From the NCBI GenBank assembly GCA_017849455.1, contig JAFIGX010000004.1:124001-188000 (forward strand): DNA of 64,000 nt, given 5' to 3'. The notes under the pieces are model-generated. The model ran no database searches. It saw only the letters and a program-made list of their open reading frames with translations, and had not been told where the DNA came from. Shown here one piece after another: positions 28,039-37,900 of this stretch. Made by a program: the position numbers and the translations under genes. Every line of letters starts with the position of its first letter. Position 1 is the stretch's first letter. The DNA comes from Pseudobacter sp. (GTDB lineage Bacteria > Bacteroidota > Bacteroidia > Chitinophagales > Chitinophagaceae).

Positions 28039-28944
28039 ATGAACTATAGTGAGGACAAGTACGGATCCACCCGTAAGGTATTGTTGGTGATCATCAGCAT
28101 ATTGACGGTACTGCCGCTCGCCCCGTTGATCAACCGTTATATCCCGCCGATAATGATCGGCAGTTGGAACCTCGATCTCACCATTTCCATTGCGCTCGCC
28201 GCCGTATTCACCTGGCTGATCCTTCGCTTATTCCGTTTTCTGCTGATCCCCGCTGTGGCCTTGCTGGTGCTGGTACTGCTCTATAACCAACTCACCAATG
28301 GCTATGGCTTCGGCCGTATCCTCACCGATTATAAGACCATGGTGGAAAAGAACTGGGGAAGAAAAAGCCAGAAAGAGATCGACCTCGTACTGAACCCTTC
28401 CTTCTTCGAGGGGCCCCTCACCAAAACGGTGAAGAGCCTGCAATCGAAAGTGGATTCACAGGATTCGGTCGTACGCAATTTCGCCGTGAGGCATTCCCTC
28501 GATTATTTTGATGAGTACCATACCAAATATGGTCCTATTGTACGGCAGTTATCCCTTTTCAAATATATCAACGCACAGTTCAAGTATGTTTCCGATTCGC
28601 AGCGCGATGAATATTTCGCCACTGCCAGGGAAACGATCGAGAATGGGATGGGGGGCGACTGCGACGACCATACCATCCTGATGGTCTCTACGCTGAAAGC
28701 TATCGGCGGCCATTGCCGGATGGTGCTCACGGAAGGCCATCTCTATCCTGAGCTTTACTGCGGGGATGAGAAATCCTTCGAACGCATGCAGCAAGCCATC
28801 ATCCACCTGTTCAGCGACCAGGCCATCGACAATATCTATTACCACGAACAGAACGGTCAATATTGGATCAATCTCGATTATACCGCCAGGTACCCGGGTG
28901 GCCCCTATCTTAGTGAAAAAGCCTTCGCCATCATTGATCTCTAA
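28039..28944 (+). CDS. membrane-anchored transglutaminase-like protein
   Basis: A 301-residue protein with two or three N-terminal membrane helices (about 12-95) and a transglutaminase-like domain in its second half. The Cys motif is GMGGDCDDHTILM, a His candidate is in TEGHLYPELYC, and the Asp is in INLDYTARYPGG. Such domains act as cysteine proteases, amidases or cross-linking enzymes. I use ATG 28039 (MNYSEDKY) with AAGG ahead; a GTG at 28027 is possible. A six-helix membrane protein follows 48 bases downstream. Confidence 0.78.
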   Translation: MNYSEDKYGSTRKVLLVIISILTVLPLAPLINRYIPPIMIGSWNLDLTISIALAAVFTWLILRLFRFLLIPAVALLVLVLLYNQLTNGYGFGRILTDYKTMVEKNWGRKSQKEIDLVLNPSFFEGPLTKTVKSLQSKVDSQDSVVRNFAVRHSLDYFDEYHTKYGPIVRQLSLFKYINAQFKYVSDSQRDEYFATARETIENGMGGDCDDHTILMVSTLKAIGGHCRMVLTEGHLYPELYCGDEKSFERMQQAIIHLFSDQAIDNIYYHEQNGQYWINLDYTARYPGGPYLSEKAFAIIDL

Positions 28945-28992
28945 GAAATAAGTAGTATTTTACTACCCAAATACCCTAACCCTGGCTACCGT

Positions 28993-29643
28993 ATGGCACT
29001 AACCCAAATAGTGGGATCGATATCCTCTTATTCCTCGTTAGCTATACCTATCCTATTCTTTTTCTACCGCCCTCAAAGGCTCGGCAGAGAATCAGGACTG
29101 ATCTTCGTTTATGCCATCTTCTCCTTCACCAACGACAGGCTTCATGAGTTCTTCGACAGTGCCGGGATCTACTATACCCTCTCCTTCATTTTTGCCAACC
29201 TGGAATACCTGCTCTTCGCCGCATTGCTCTATCTGCTGCTGCAGAAAAGACGCAATAAGAGATGGGTACTGGGAGGTTCATTGTTCTTTATTAGCATATC
29301 GGTCTTCACGCTCCTGCAATATGGCGTTTCCAATTTCGGCAGTATCCGCGGTATCGAAGTGATCCTCCTGATCAGCTATATCATGTTCTTCTTCCTGGAA
29401 TGGATCACAGCCGATATTTTCGAACCTATCGACCAGAAAGCGGAGTTCTGGATGATCACAGGATGCCTCGTGTACCTGGCCGGCAATTTTTTCTTTTTTA
29501 TTACGATCCATAACCAGGAGATGCAAAGCCTGCTCATCCATTACCTCGTGAACCTGCTGAGGAATGCGTTTTTTATCACTGCCATTCTGCAGGGCCTTGC
29601 ATCCAAAGGACAAGCACACGCAGATGAAGCGATGAGCCGGTGA
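28993..29643 (+). CDS. polytopic membrane protein, unknown
   Basis: A 216-residue protein with about seven hydrophobic helices spread along its length (LAIPILFFFY, LSFIFANLEYLLFAALLYLLL, VLGGSLFFISISVFTLL and others). No catalytic motif. It looks like the sensory membrane part of a 7TM-type signalling protein without an output domain. It is in tandem with the transglutaminase-like gene and convergent with another protein of similar size and topology, seven bases away. No function can be given. Confidence 0.65.
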   Translation: MALTQIVGSISSYSSLAIPILFFFYRPQRLGRESGLIFVYAIFSFTNDRLHEFFDSAGIYYTLSFIFANLEYLLFAALLYLLLQKRRNKRWVLGGSLFFISISVFTLLQYGVSNFGSIRGIEVILLISYIMFFFLEWITADIFEPIDQKAEFWMITGCLVYLAGNFFFFITIHNQEMQSLLIHYLVNLLRNAFFITAILQGLASKGQAHADEAMSR

Positions 29644-29649
29644 TCATTG

Positions 29650-30369
29650 TCAATAGGCCGACAAAGTTGAATCCATTTCGCGGGGATGATGGCTGTTAGG
29701 GTTGCGATGGCTTTTGCGCGTTCCGGGGTTTCCTACGATCAGGTAACCAAGCACCGCCACGATGAGGGCCACAACGGTGGAGATATAATAGATAATGAAA
29801 TTATCGACCACGTTGGAAACTGCAGTCAGGTAATAGTCGAAAATGTAGATGATGATATAGGTGCCATACTGGAACAGCAGAGCGCCATACACCAGCAACA
29901 GTCCTTTCTCCTGACTGGTATGCTGTACTTTCTGCAGATGTTTGATGACTTCCCAGATGATCACGCTCAATACCATCACCAGTCCGATGGCCAGTATATA
30001 TTTCAAGGCATCATAGTTCACGCCGAGCAGGATGGTATTGATCACACAGGTAATGAGATAAACCGGAAGTGCGATCCGCAGTATCCTCCTGATCGTACGG
30101 ATAGAGCTGGTCTTGTAAAAGATGGCGAGCACCATCGGCATATCGAATATATTATATACAATACTGATCCGTTCAATGGTCTTTTCTCCCAACACAGGGA
30201 TATAATCGATCAGGTTCACCAGACCGCTGACAGACCAATAGAGGGCAAATAACAGGAAGGGAGTAGCTTTCCAAAGCTTTCTGAAGGACACGATCAGGAG
30301 AGGCATGAAATAAGCCACGATCGCAAGCACCGATATCACTGTATAAAGTTGATTTTTCACTAAGCTCAC
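29650..30369 (-). CDS. polytopic membrane protein, unknown
   Basis: A 239-residue protein with about seven predicted membrane helices (TVISVLAIVAYFMPLLIVSF, PFLLFALYWSVSGLVNLI, ILAIGLVMVLSVIIWEV, FIIYYISTVVALIVAVLGYLI) and a hydrophilic His/Asn/Arg-rich tail (about 213-239). Topology parallels the convergent neighbour at 28993, though I see no clear sequence identity. Possibly a pair of related sensory or scaffold membrane proteins. Unassigned. Confidence 0.65.
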   Translation of the reverse strand: MSLVKNQLYTVISVLAIVAYFMPLLIVSFRKLWKATPFLLFALYWSVSGLVNLIDYIPVLGEKTIERISIVYNIFDMPMVLAIFYKTSSIRTIRRILRIALPVYLITCVINTILLGVNYDALKYILAIGLVMVLSVIIWEVIKHLQKVQHTSQEKGLLLVYGALLFQYGTYIIIYIFDYYLTAVSNVVDNFIIYYISTVVALIVAVLGYLIVGNPGTRKSHRNPNSHHPREMDSTLSAY

Positions 30370-30596
30370 ATTACGTTACAAAAGCGTTGAATAAGCCTTA
30401 AATATTGTATACATTTGATTTTTCAGTAATTGTACTTCAGCAAGCCTGCATAAAATACGATAATATAAAATCATAAATACGCGCAGTCACCATAAGTCCT
30501 GAAGTTAGTGAGATTGTCGCCAAAATGTCCACCACAACCGCTCAACTGACCAATATCACCTATCAAACGTATGCATAGACCACCCAACCGCAGTGG

Positions 30597-30628
30597 TTTT
30601 TACCGAATTATAAGTTTTACTATATTTA
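30597..30628 (+). promoter_or_regulatory. candidate promoter for the aminopeptidase gene
   Basis: TTTT at 30597-30600 and TATATTTA at 30621-30628 are 20 bases apart, a near match to the Bacteroidota -33/-7 consensus (last base A instead of G). It lies about 37 bases before the ATG at 30665. Nothing else is evident in the 295-base gap. Confidence 0.3.
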
Positions 30629-30664
30629 GTCGTGCGACCAACAAATTATTAAAAAATTTATCGT

Positions 30665-32116
30665 ATGCGTATAGGCTACTTCGTTATATGTTGCTGTATA
30701 CTCTTTACCAGTGCGGCCTTCAGTCAGACCGAAGACCTGCCACAGGATTATCTCCCTGCCGGCTTTCATGCCGCCCGTCGTGATTCATTAAGGAGTATGA
30801 TGCCCCCCAATTCTGTTACTATGGTACTCGCGTATCCTGTACGCAACTTCTCGAACGATGTGGATTATGAATATCATCCAAATCCCGATCTCTATTATTT
30901 TACCGGTTACAAAGAACCACATTCCCTGCTGCTGATCTTCAAGGAACCGCAGACCGCTGCCGATGGAAGCACCTACAAAGAATTGTTCTTTGTGCAGCAA
31001 CGGAACGCTGCCGCAGAACAGTGGACAGGCAAGCGACTGGGTGTGGAAGGCGTAAAGGAAAAACTGAAAATAGCACAGGCCTTCAATGGAGGAGATTTCA
31101 AGAATTTCCCGATCGATCTCTCCCGGTTCAGCCAGATCATTTTCGATCGTTTCCCCGAAGGGCCCCCCGACCCGTCTGCAGGATCGGCCGATCTCTTCAA
31201 TCTCATTCAGCAATTCAAACAAAAAGCAGGCATCAACGATAGCACCATCAAGGACAAGAGCTATAATCTTTCATTGTACCGCACGCTGACAGCCCGCTTG
31301 CGCGAGGTCAAAACAGAAGAAGAATTGGACCTGCTGCGCAAAGCCGTGGAGATCTCCTGCAACGGACAGGTGGAGGTCATGAAAGCCATCCGCCCCGATA
31401 TGTCGGAACGGGAGATCCAGGGACTGCATGAATTCGTTCACAAAAAATATGGGGCCGAGCATTGGGGTTATCCTTCCATCGTAGGCGCCGGTAACAACGG
31501 CTGTGTACTTCATTACATAGAGAATGATAAATTACATGTTGCCAACCGTATGGTGCTGATGGATGTGGGGGCCGAATACCATGGGTATACGGCCGATGTT
31601 ACACGCACCGTTCCTGCCAACGGTAAATTCACGGCCGAACAAAAGTTGATCTATGAGCTGGTATACGAAGCGCAGGAAGCTGCCTTCCGCCTGTGTAAAG
31701 AAGGGGCCAAATGGGCCGACCTGGACAGGGTATCGAGAGGACTGATCGCCGATGGCTTGCTCAAACTGGGGATCATTTCCAAAAAGGAAGATGTGCGTAA
31801 GTATTATCCGCATGGCCTCGGACATCATATCGGGTTAGATGTGCACGACAGGAGCATGTACGGAGACCTGAAAAAGAATATGGTGATCACGATAGAGCCG
31901 GGGATCTATATTCCGGAGAACAGCCCCTGCGACAAAAAATGGTGGGGGATCGCCGTCCGTATCGAAGACGATGTGCTCATCCGTGAGAAAGACTATGAAT
32001 TGCTATCGGGCAATGCCCCCCGGAAAGCCGCAGATATCGAAAAGCTCGTTGCGGAAAAAAGCATATTTGACAATTATCACCTCCCCCCACTCAAATCGGG
32101 CAAGAAAGGATTCTGA
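30665..32116 (+). CDS. pepP: secreted Xaa-Pro aminopeptidase (aminopeptidase P, M24B)
   Basis: A 483-residue metallopeptidase with a signal peptide (about 1-20, ending AAFSQ), so likely periplasmic or surface located. The N-terminal AMP_N domain (about 30-190) includes DLYYFTGYKEP. The C-terminal pita-bread domain has the five metal ligands in LMDVGAEYHGYTADVTRT, GLGHHIGLDVHD, TIEPGIY and VRIEDDVL. It removes an N-terminal residue preceding proline. The gene stands alone and has its own terminator at 32138. Confidence 0.93.
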   Translation: MRIGYFVICCCILFTSAAFSQTEDLPQDYLPAGFHAARRDSLRSMMPPNSVTMVLAYPVRNFSNDVDYEYHPNPDLYYFTGYKEPHSLLLIFKEPQTAADGSTYKELFFVQQRNAAAEQWTGKRLGVEGVKEKLKIAQAFNGGDFKNFPIDLSRFSQIIFDRFPEGPPDPSAGSADLFNLIQQFKQKAGINDSTIKDKSYNLSLYRTLTARLREVKTEEELDLLRKAVEISCNGQVEVMKAIRPDMSEREIQGLHEFVHKKYGAEHWGYPSIVGAGNNGCVLHYIENDKLHVANRMVLMDVGAEYHGYTADVTRTVPANGKFTAEQKLIYELVYEAQEAAFRLCKEGAKWADLDRVSRGLIADGLLKLGIISKKEDVRKYYPHGLGHHIGLDVHDRSMYGDLKKNMVITIEPGIYIPENSPCDKKWWGIAVRIEDDVLIREKDYELLSGNAPRKAADIEKLVAEKSIFDNYHLPPLKSGKKGF

Positions 32117-32137
32117 TTATCCAATTTGATAATTATC

Positions 32138-32163
32138 AAGGCCATAGTTCATTATGGCCTTTT
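32138..32163 (+). terminator. intrinsic terminator of the aminopeptidase gene
   Basis: AAGGCCATA (32138-32146) pairs perfectly with TATGGCCTT (32153-32161) around GTTCAT, then continues TT. The A-rich left side makes it potentially bidirectional. It lies 21 bases after the stop codon. Confidence 0.85.
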
Positions 32164-32317
32164 ATAATTAGCTGATTTTCAATAATATTTGCGGATAAAT
32201 ACGATATATATTTGCGGATTTTACGAAAAACATATTGTTTTTTCTACTAAATCAAACGTAATAACTGAATGCGAAAAAAAGAGCAGATTTGCTCTATGTC
32301 AATAAATCGATAGGGAC

Positions 32318-32664
32318 TACTTTTGTATCAACATAGTTCAATATCCTGCTGACCAGAACCTCCACAAATCCATCACTCCTTTCTGCCAATATCGCTGAGA
32401 AGCTTATTGAAACCAATATCGATTCGTCCATTAACTTGTTGATCCGATAGGCTCTTCAACTTATGTGTCCGGAAAAACCCCGTTACAGTCCAATATCGAT
32501 GTAAAGATTCTATCCAACTTTCTTATGGATGCTCAGTCGATATCCTGAAAACCCGGGCTTGTAAAAGTCCCCTGACCGAATGAATCCAAACCTTTGGAAA
32601 AAGTAATTTTGCAGATCGACTGAAACACGGAAAGCCTTTCATGATTACTCAGGAAAGGCTTTTT
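32318..32664 (+). ncRNA. candidate small transcript without coding capacity
   Basis: The gap 32164-32991 has no convincing gene, yet a strong terminator at 32631 has no gene to serve because the aminopeptidase has its own. A -7-like box TACTTTTG (32318-32325) and another, TATATTTG (32207-32214), lie upstream; neither has a well-placed TTTG -33 box. In between, CCAATATCG recurs at 32386, 32413 and 32490. Only frames under 20 codons are present. I do not recognise RNase P, tmRNA or 6S signatures. Confidence 0.3.
32631..32664 (+). terminator. strong orphan intrinsic terminator
   Basis: AAAGCCTTTC (32631-32640) pairs perfectly with GAAAGGCTTT (32653-32662) around a 12-base loop and ends in a T run. 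No gene precedes it after the terminator at 32138. Confidence 0.85.
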
Positions 32665-32698
32665 GGTTTTTATGGGTATGATGAGGAAATCGTTTGAG

Positions 32699-32913
32699 AT
32701 AGTTACCACAAAGACATAGTTACCACAAAGGCACGAAGGAAAGATAGGTAATGTATTTACTCAGCACTACGGCAGGTAGCTTCGTGCCTTGATTAGAATT
32801 CGGGATTCTATATTGATCTTTTTATGAAGGCACAAAGGCAGGCTGATCTGTTGGTGGGTAAGCTGCCGGGAAATACAACTTCATTTCCTTTGAGTCTTTG
32901 TGCCTTTGTGGCA
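32699..32913. repeat. composite element of CCACAAAGGCACRAAGG words
   Basis: ATAGTTACCACAAAG occurs twice directly (32699-32713 and 32716-32730). TACCACAAAGGCACGAAGG (32721-32739) pairs with 32895-32913 as an imperfect inverted repeat (16 of 19), and a nested pair CTTCGTGCCTT (32780-32790) and AAGGCACAAAG (32827-32837) lies inside. The core AAGGCACRAAG thus appears four times, two in each orientation. It has no coding content and lies just ahead of the BNR-repeat gene. Confidence 0.75.
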
Positions 32914-32991
32914 ACCCAAGGGCCTATTGCGGGAAACAACTTCATACCCGGACTGCCTACAATTCACTAAATTGGAGCTAAATTCTTCAAC

Positions 32992-33993
32992 ATGCGAGGC
33001 ACCGGATTCTTCCTTCTCCTGATATTATTCATTGCTCCCCGGCTTCATGCGCAAACGATCGAAATGCTTACCAGCGGAACCAGGACCAGTCTCCGCGGGC
33101 TCAGCGTCGTTTCCGACGAGGTGATCTGGGTCAGCGGCAGCAATGGCATGGTTGGCCGTTCCACCGACGGCGGCAAGACCTGGCAATGGACCACCGTAAA
33201 AGGGTTCGAGAAAAGGGAGTTCCGCGACATCGAGGCTTTCGACGCACAGACTGCCGTGATCATCGCCATTGCAGAACCGGCACAGATCCTCAAGACCACC
33301 GATGGCGGCCTCAACTGGAAAGCCGTTTTTACAGATCATACCAAAGGGATGTTCCTCGATGCATTGGATTTTTATGACGATACACATGGGATCGTGATCG
33401 GAGACCCCATCAAGGACACTGTGTTCATCGCCACTACTTCCAACGGAGGAGACAGTTGGGAACGCTATCCCGGCAAACCCGTGACCGTTAAGCCGGGAGA
33501 AGCCTTTTTCGCGGCCAGCGGAACCAATATATTGTATAATGAGGACGGCAGCTTCCTGGCCGTATCGGGTGGGACCCAGTCGCGCCTCATCACTCCCACC
33601 GGCGCCACAGAAATGCCTTTGGTGCAAGGCAAAGAAACTACCGGCGCCAATTCGATCGCCAGGTTCAACAAAAATTATGTGGTGACAGGCGGCGACTTCA
33701 GCGCCGATTCCAGCAGCACAGCCAATTGTGTGCTATTCAATATCCATAAGACCGGGGATTTCAACAAACCCGAAACGCCTCCGCATGGCTACCGGAGCTG
33801 TGTAGCCTATATCAATAAAAAAACGCTGATCACTTGTGGCACAACGGGGGTTGATTGGTCGAACGATGGAGGCATGAACTGGAACCTGGTCTCGAAAGAA
33901 GGATTTCACACCTGCGCAAAAGCGAAAAAAGGGAAGTCGGTCTTCCTGGCCGGGAGCAATGGCAAGGTGGCTCATTTCTTAAACATGAAATAG
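32992..33993 (+). CDS. secreted BNR-repeat beta-propeller protein (Ycf48/sialidase-like fold)
   Basis: A 333-residue protein with a signal peptide (about 1-20, ending RLHAQ) and several BNR or Asp-box repeats: STDGGKTW, TTDGGLNW, TSNGGDSW and SNDGGMNW. These mark a beta-propeller as in sialidases, sortilins and the photosystem II assembly factor Ycf48. The sialidase active-site arginines are not evident, so a binding or scaffold role is more likely than glycosidase activity. Its last 22 bases overlap the 3' end of the convergent DUF486 gene. Confidence 0.82.
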   Translation: MRGTGFFLLLILFIAPRLHAQTIEMLTSGTRTSLRGLSVVSDEVIWVSGSNGMVGRSTDGGKTWQWTTVKGFEKREFRDIEAFDAQTAVIIAIAEPAQILKTTDGGLNWKAVFTDHTKGMFLDALDFYDDTHGIVIGDPIKDTVFIATTSNGGDSWERYPGKPVTVKPGEAFFAASGTNILYNEDGSFLAVSGGTQSRLITPTGATEMPLVQGKETTGANSIARFNKNYVVTGGDFSADSSSTANCVLFNIHKTGDFNKPETPPHGYRSCVAYINKKTLITCGTTGVDWSNDGGMNWNLVSKEGFHTCAKAKKGKSVFLAGSNGKVAHFLNMK

Positions 33994-34301
33994 ACCGCGC
34001 CAAGCAGGAACGCAAAGCTCACCAGGTAACGCCAGTGAAAAGGTTCACGCAGGTAAAGAATGGCAAAACCGGTAAACACCACCAACGTGATCACCTCCTG
34101 TGTCATTTTCAACTGAAAACCGTTGAAGCCATTGCTGAAGCCCCAGCGGTTGGCAGGCACCATGAGGCAATACTCGAAAAAAGCAATGCCCCAACTAATA
34201 AGGACTGCTTTCCACAAAGGCAATTGTTGTTGTTTGAGATGACCGTACCAGGCAATAGTCATAAAGACATTCGACAGAAGTAATAAAAGGATCGTACGCA
34301 T
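33972..34301 (-). CDS. DUF486 / DMT-like small membrane protein
   Basis: A 109-residue protein with four predicted helices matching the DUF486 family: LLLLLSNVFMTIAWYGHLK at the start and WRYLVSFAFLLGAVYFMF at the end, with NRWGFSNGFNGFQLKMTQEVITL (about 60-82) between. DUF486 proteins resemble small multidrug-type transporters of the drug/metabolite superfamily; substrates are unknown. The upstream ATG at 34415 would run into the ferritin gene's start region, so ATG 34301 is used. Tail-to-tail overlap with the BNR gene. Confidence 0.85.
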   Translation of the reverse strand: MRTILLLLLSNVFMTIAWYGHLKQQQLPLWKAVLISWGIAFFEYCLMVPANRWGFSNGFNGFQLKMTQEVITLVVFTGFAILYLREPFHWRYLVSFAFLLGAVYFMFKK

Positions 34302-34383
34302 AAAAATAGAATGAACAGTTTTTGCTGATTTTGATACAGGGCCGCTGGTAAAATTCGTAAATTGACTGCAAAACCTTATAAAT

Positions 34384-34902
34384 ATGATCTCCAGCAAAAT
34401 TGAAGCAGCACTCAACCGGCAAATCGACCTCGAAGGTTACTCCTCGATGTACTATCTCGCCATGGGCTCCTGGGCCGAAGTAAAGGGGTATAACGGGGTA
34501 GCACAGTTCCTGTATCATCATTCCGATGAAGAGCGTATGCACATGCTGAAGCTCTTCCATTATATCAATGACCGCGGCGGTCATGGCATCGTACCGGCAT
34601 TTGCCGCACCGCAGAAAGATTTCAAAAGCATCCAGGAGGTTTTCGAGATCGTTCATTCACATGAGGTGAAGGTATCCAACGAGATCAATGCGCTGGTTGA
34701 ACTTTGTATCCAGGAAAAGGATTATACCACCCATAATTTCCTGCAATGGTATGTGACCGAGCAGATCGAAGAAGAAAGCCTGGCGCGCCAGATCCTCGAT
34801 AAACTGAAACTGATCGGGGAAGACAAGGGCGGCATGTACCTGTTCGATCGTGATCTCGGCGGCATGACCGGCGAAGGTGGGAAGGGAAAAGGAAAACATT
34901 AA
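34384..34902 (+). CDS. ftnA: non-haem ferritin
   Basis: A 172-residue bacterial ferritin. Ferroxidase ligands are visible as Glu in LEGYSSMYY, Glu and His in DEERMHMLK, and glutamates in VTEQIEEESLA. It would form a 24-mer that oxidises and stores iron in the cytoplasm. The C-terminal glycine/lysine-rich tail (GEGGKGKGKH) is typical of Bacteroidota ferritins. It is divergent from the DUF486 gene with 82 bases between. Confidence 0.95.
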   Translation: MISSKIEAALNRQIDLEGYSSMYYLAMGSWAEVKGYNGVAQFLYHHSDEERMHMLKLFHYINDRGGHGIVPAFAAPQKDFKSIQEVFEIVHSHEVKVSNEINALVELCIQEKDYTTHNFLQWYVTEQIEEESLARQILDKLKLIGEDKGGMYLFDRDLGGMTGEGGKGKGKH

Positions 34903-34929
34903 AAAAAGTGCCCGGTGATTCCGGGCACT
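34901..34929 (-). terminator. terminator of smc, shared with the ferritin 3' end
   Basis: AGTGCCCGG (34907-34915) pairs perfectly with CCGGGCACT (34921-34929) around TGATT. Seven A at 34901-34907 become a T run on the minus strand, so it best fits the end of smc, 35 bases after its stop. On the plus strand it lies just after the ferritin stop, but with no T run. Confidence 0.8.
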
Positions 34930-34963
34930 GCTGTTCTTTGGTAATCTATGATCGTAACAAATC

Positions 34964-37900
34964 TTAATTAAGGTTCCTGAAATCTACCGGCACCAGCTTG
35001 CTCACGCCGGGCTCCTGCATGGTAACTCCATAGATCACGTCCACGGCGCTCATGGTCATCTTGTTGTGGGTAACGATGATGAACTGGCTTTCTTCGCTGA
35101 ACTTGCGGATCATATTGGTGAACTTGCCCACATTGGCATCATCGAGCGGGGCATCCACCTCATCGAGGATACAGAATGGGGCCGGCTTGATCAGGTAGAT
35201 AGCGAACAACAAAGCAGTGGCCGTTAAAGTTTTTTCTCCACCGCTCAACTGCGTGATCGAAGAAGGTCGTTTGCCTTTCGGTTTGGCAATGATATCGATG
35301 CCTGTCTCGGCGAGGTTTTCCGGGTTTTCCAGGATCATATCGGCCGTATCATCTTCCGTGAAAAGAGCTTTGAACACTTTCTGGAAATTATCCCTTACCC
35401 GGTTGAAGGTATCGAGGAATTGCTGGTTGGCAGTAGCTTCTACCTCCTGGATGGTTTGCATCAGGCTGTCCTTGGCGCTGACCAGGTCGTTCTTCTGTTC
35501 CAGGATGAACTCATACCTCTTCTTCATTTCCTGGAAGGCTTCGATGGCGGTAGGGTTCACTTCACCGAGATTTTCCAGGCGCTTCTTCATCCTGTCGCAT
35601 TTTTCCTGCAATTCTTCCACAGGGGTATCGCCGGTGCGGGGCTGATCGATGATCTCATCGAGATTGATCCTGAACTCCACGTTGAGGCGCTCCTTCATAC
35701 CGGCCAGTTGCAGCTTCAATTCATTGAGCCTGTCCTTGATCTCACTGAGCAGGTGTTCTATCTGCTCTCTTTCCTTCACTTTATGGCGTAGCTCGCTTTC
35801 CTTTTCATTCAGGGCATTGCGCAGATTATAGTAGGCCTGATCGGCTTCATTGAGCTTTTTCTCTTCTTCCTCTTTCCGGCGCAGCATATCCACCAGCCCG
35901 TTCTCCGCATTGGCCAGGGTATCTTCGTTCTCCGTGATATTTTCGGATGTTTGTTTCAGTTGGGATGCATTGGAATCGATCTGGTTGCGGAGATCGTTCA
36001 ACTGGTTGCTCTTGAATTCCAGTTCCTGGGTGAGCGCATTGATCTTGCTGTGCTGGCGGGTTACCTGCAAATTGAATTCATTGTAACTGGCCAGTGCACG
36101 GTTGTATTCATCTTCCGACCCTTTGTAATCGTCTTCCGCGCTCTTGAGTTTGTCGCGCAATTCATTCAGCAGGTTCACCAGTTCCATCCATTGCTGGCGG
36201 GTGCCTTCGATGGAAGAGGCTGTATCCTGCAGGTTCTGCTGTAATTCTTCAAGGCGGTTCCGGGAAGAGCCTTGCAGACCATGCAGGCTTTCGATCTTGT
36301 TCTGCAGGGAGAATACCTGGTTGGTGAGGCGGTTGATATCTTCCTGCGCCTGTTTGATGGCCGTTTCTTTCAATTGCTCATTATACCCGATCACTTCATT
36401 GTGCTTGTGTTGGATATCGGCTTTCAGGCCATTCACCACGCCTTCCTGCAGATGGATCTCTTCCGATAATTTTTCGAGGTTCTTTGCCCGGCCGATCTTC
36501 TTTCCTTCGAACATCCCTACGCTTCCGCCGGTGAGTGAATATTTCCCTTTCACATATTTACCATGCTTTTCCAGTACCACGGCGCCATTGCTATTGTCCA
36601 GGGCCGATTCATTCTCCGCAATGAACACATGGCCCAGCAGGTGTTCTGCCAACTGGCGGTATTGTGCATCCACTTCGATCACCTGCATGGCAGGGATAGT
36701 ATCGTTGGGTTGATGGGCCGCTTCCACGGGGCCATTCAGCCTGTCGAGCAGGAAGAAATTCGCTTTGCCTTTTTTATTTTCATCAAGCAGGCGCACGGCC
36801 TTCAGCCCTTCCTCGAGACTGTTCACTACATAATAATTGAGATAAGGTTCCAGCACATTCTCCACTGCGGCGCGGTATTCTTCCTTCACATAGATGATAT
36901 CCGTGAGGATAGGGGCCGTGTGGTTCCAGTTGGGGTTATTGTGCAGGAATTTTACGCTTTCAGGATAGCCTTCCATGGAATCGATCAGGCTTTTCAGCAG
37001 GTCGTGCTCGTTTCGTTTGGCATCGAGCTTACGGTTCTCTTCTGCCAGTTGCTGGCGCAATTCCTCTACCTGTGCCTGTGTTTGGAGTATCTGTTCTTTG
37101 GTGCGCTCGTGGTGTTCCTGTAATTGTTGCAGGTCTGTTTTGCGGCTTTCCAGTTCCTGTTCCTTCGTAAGCATTTCTTCTTCCAGTTGTTTGAGCTGGC
37201 TGCTGCGCACTTCACGCTCTTCTTCTATCTGGTTGATGCTTTGCTGGATGTTCTGGATGGAAGTATCGGCTACGGCCACTTTCTTCTCAGCTTCGAACTG
37301 ATTGCGCTGGATGCTGAGGTTCTCGCTGCGGAGGCTGTCTACGTACACCCTTTTCTCATCAAAGATGCTGCGTTTCTCTTCGGAGGATGCTTTCAGGTCG
37401 TCGAGCTGTTGCTCCAGTCCTTCCAGCTTTCCCTGTTCTTCACCGATCTGCAAACGGGTGAATTCGATGCTTTCCTCCAGCCCTTTCAGTTGCCCTTCAC
37501 TCTTGGAGAGGAATTCCTGCAGGCTCGCTTGCCTTTCTTTCAGGAAATTGAGGCGTTGCGATGCGAGGTTCTTATCATTTTCCTTGGAGCGCAATGTCTG
37601 CAGCAGATCATTGAATTCATGCTGCATGCTCTGCAGGGCGCGTTCTTTTTCGATGAACCCTACTTTTTCCTGTTCGATCGCTGCTTCTTCATTAGCGATC
37701 TCGGCCTCGATCCGGACTTTCTTATCGGTCTCGGTTTCGGATTGGCTGTTCAGCTCACGGTAAGTAAGGTTGAATCCTTCCAGGGCGGCTTTGGCGAGCT
37801 CGATGCTTACCTCCCGGTAATCTTTCTTGATCTCGTAATATTTCTCCGCTTTTTTGGCCTGGTTCTCGAGGCTCTTCAACTGGTTATTGATCTCGAAGAG

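Noticed and set aside
28983..28997. GG-N10-GC match resembling a second sigma-54 promoter
   Set aside because: It overlaps the start codon of the membrane protein gene, so it cannot serve that gene, and no other plus-strand gene would start from it.
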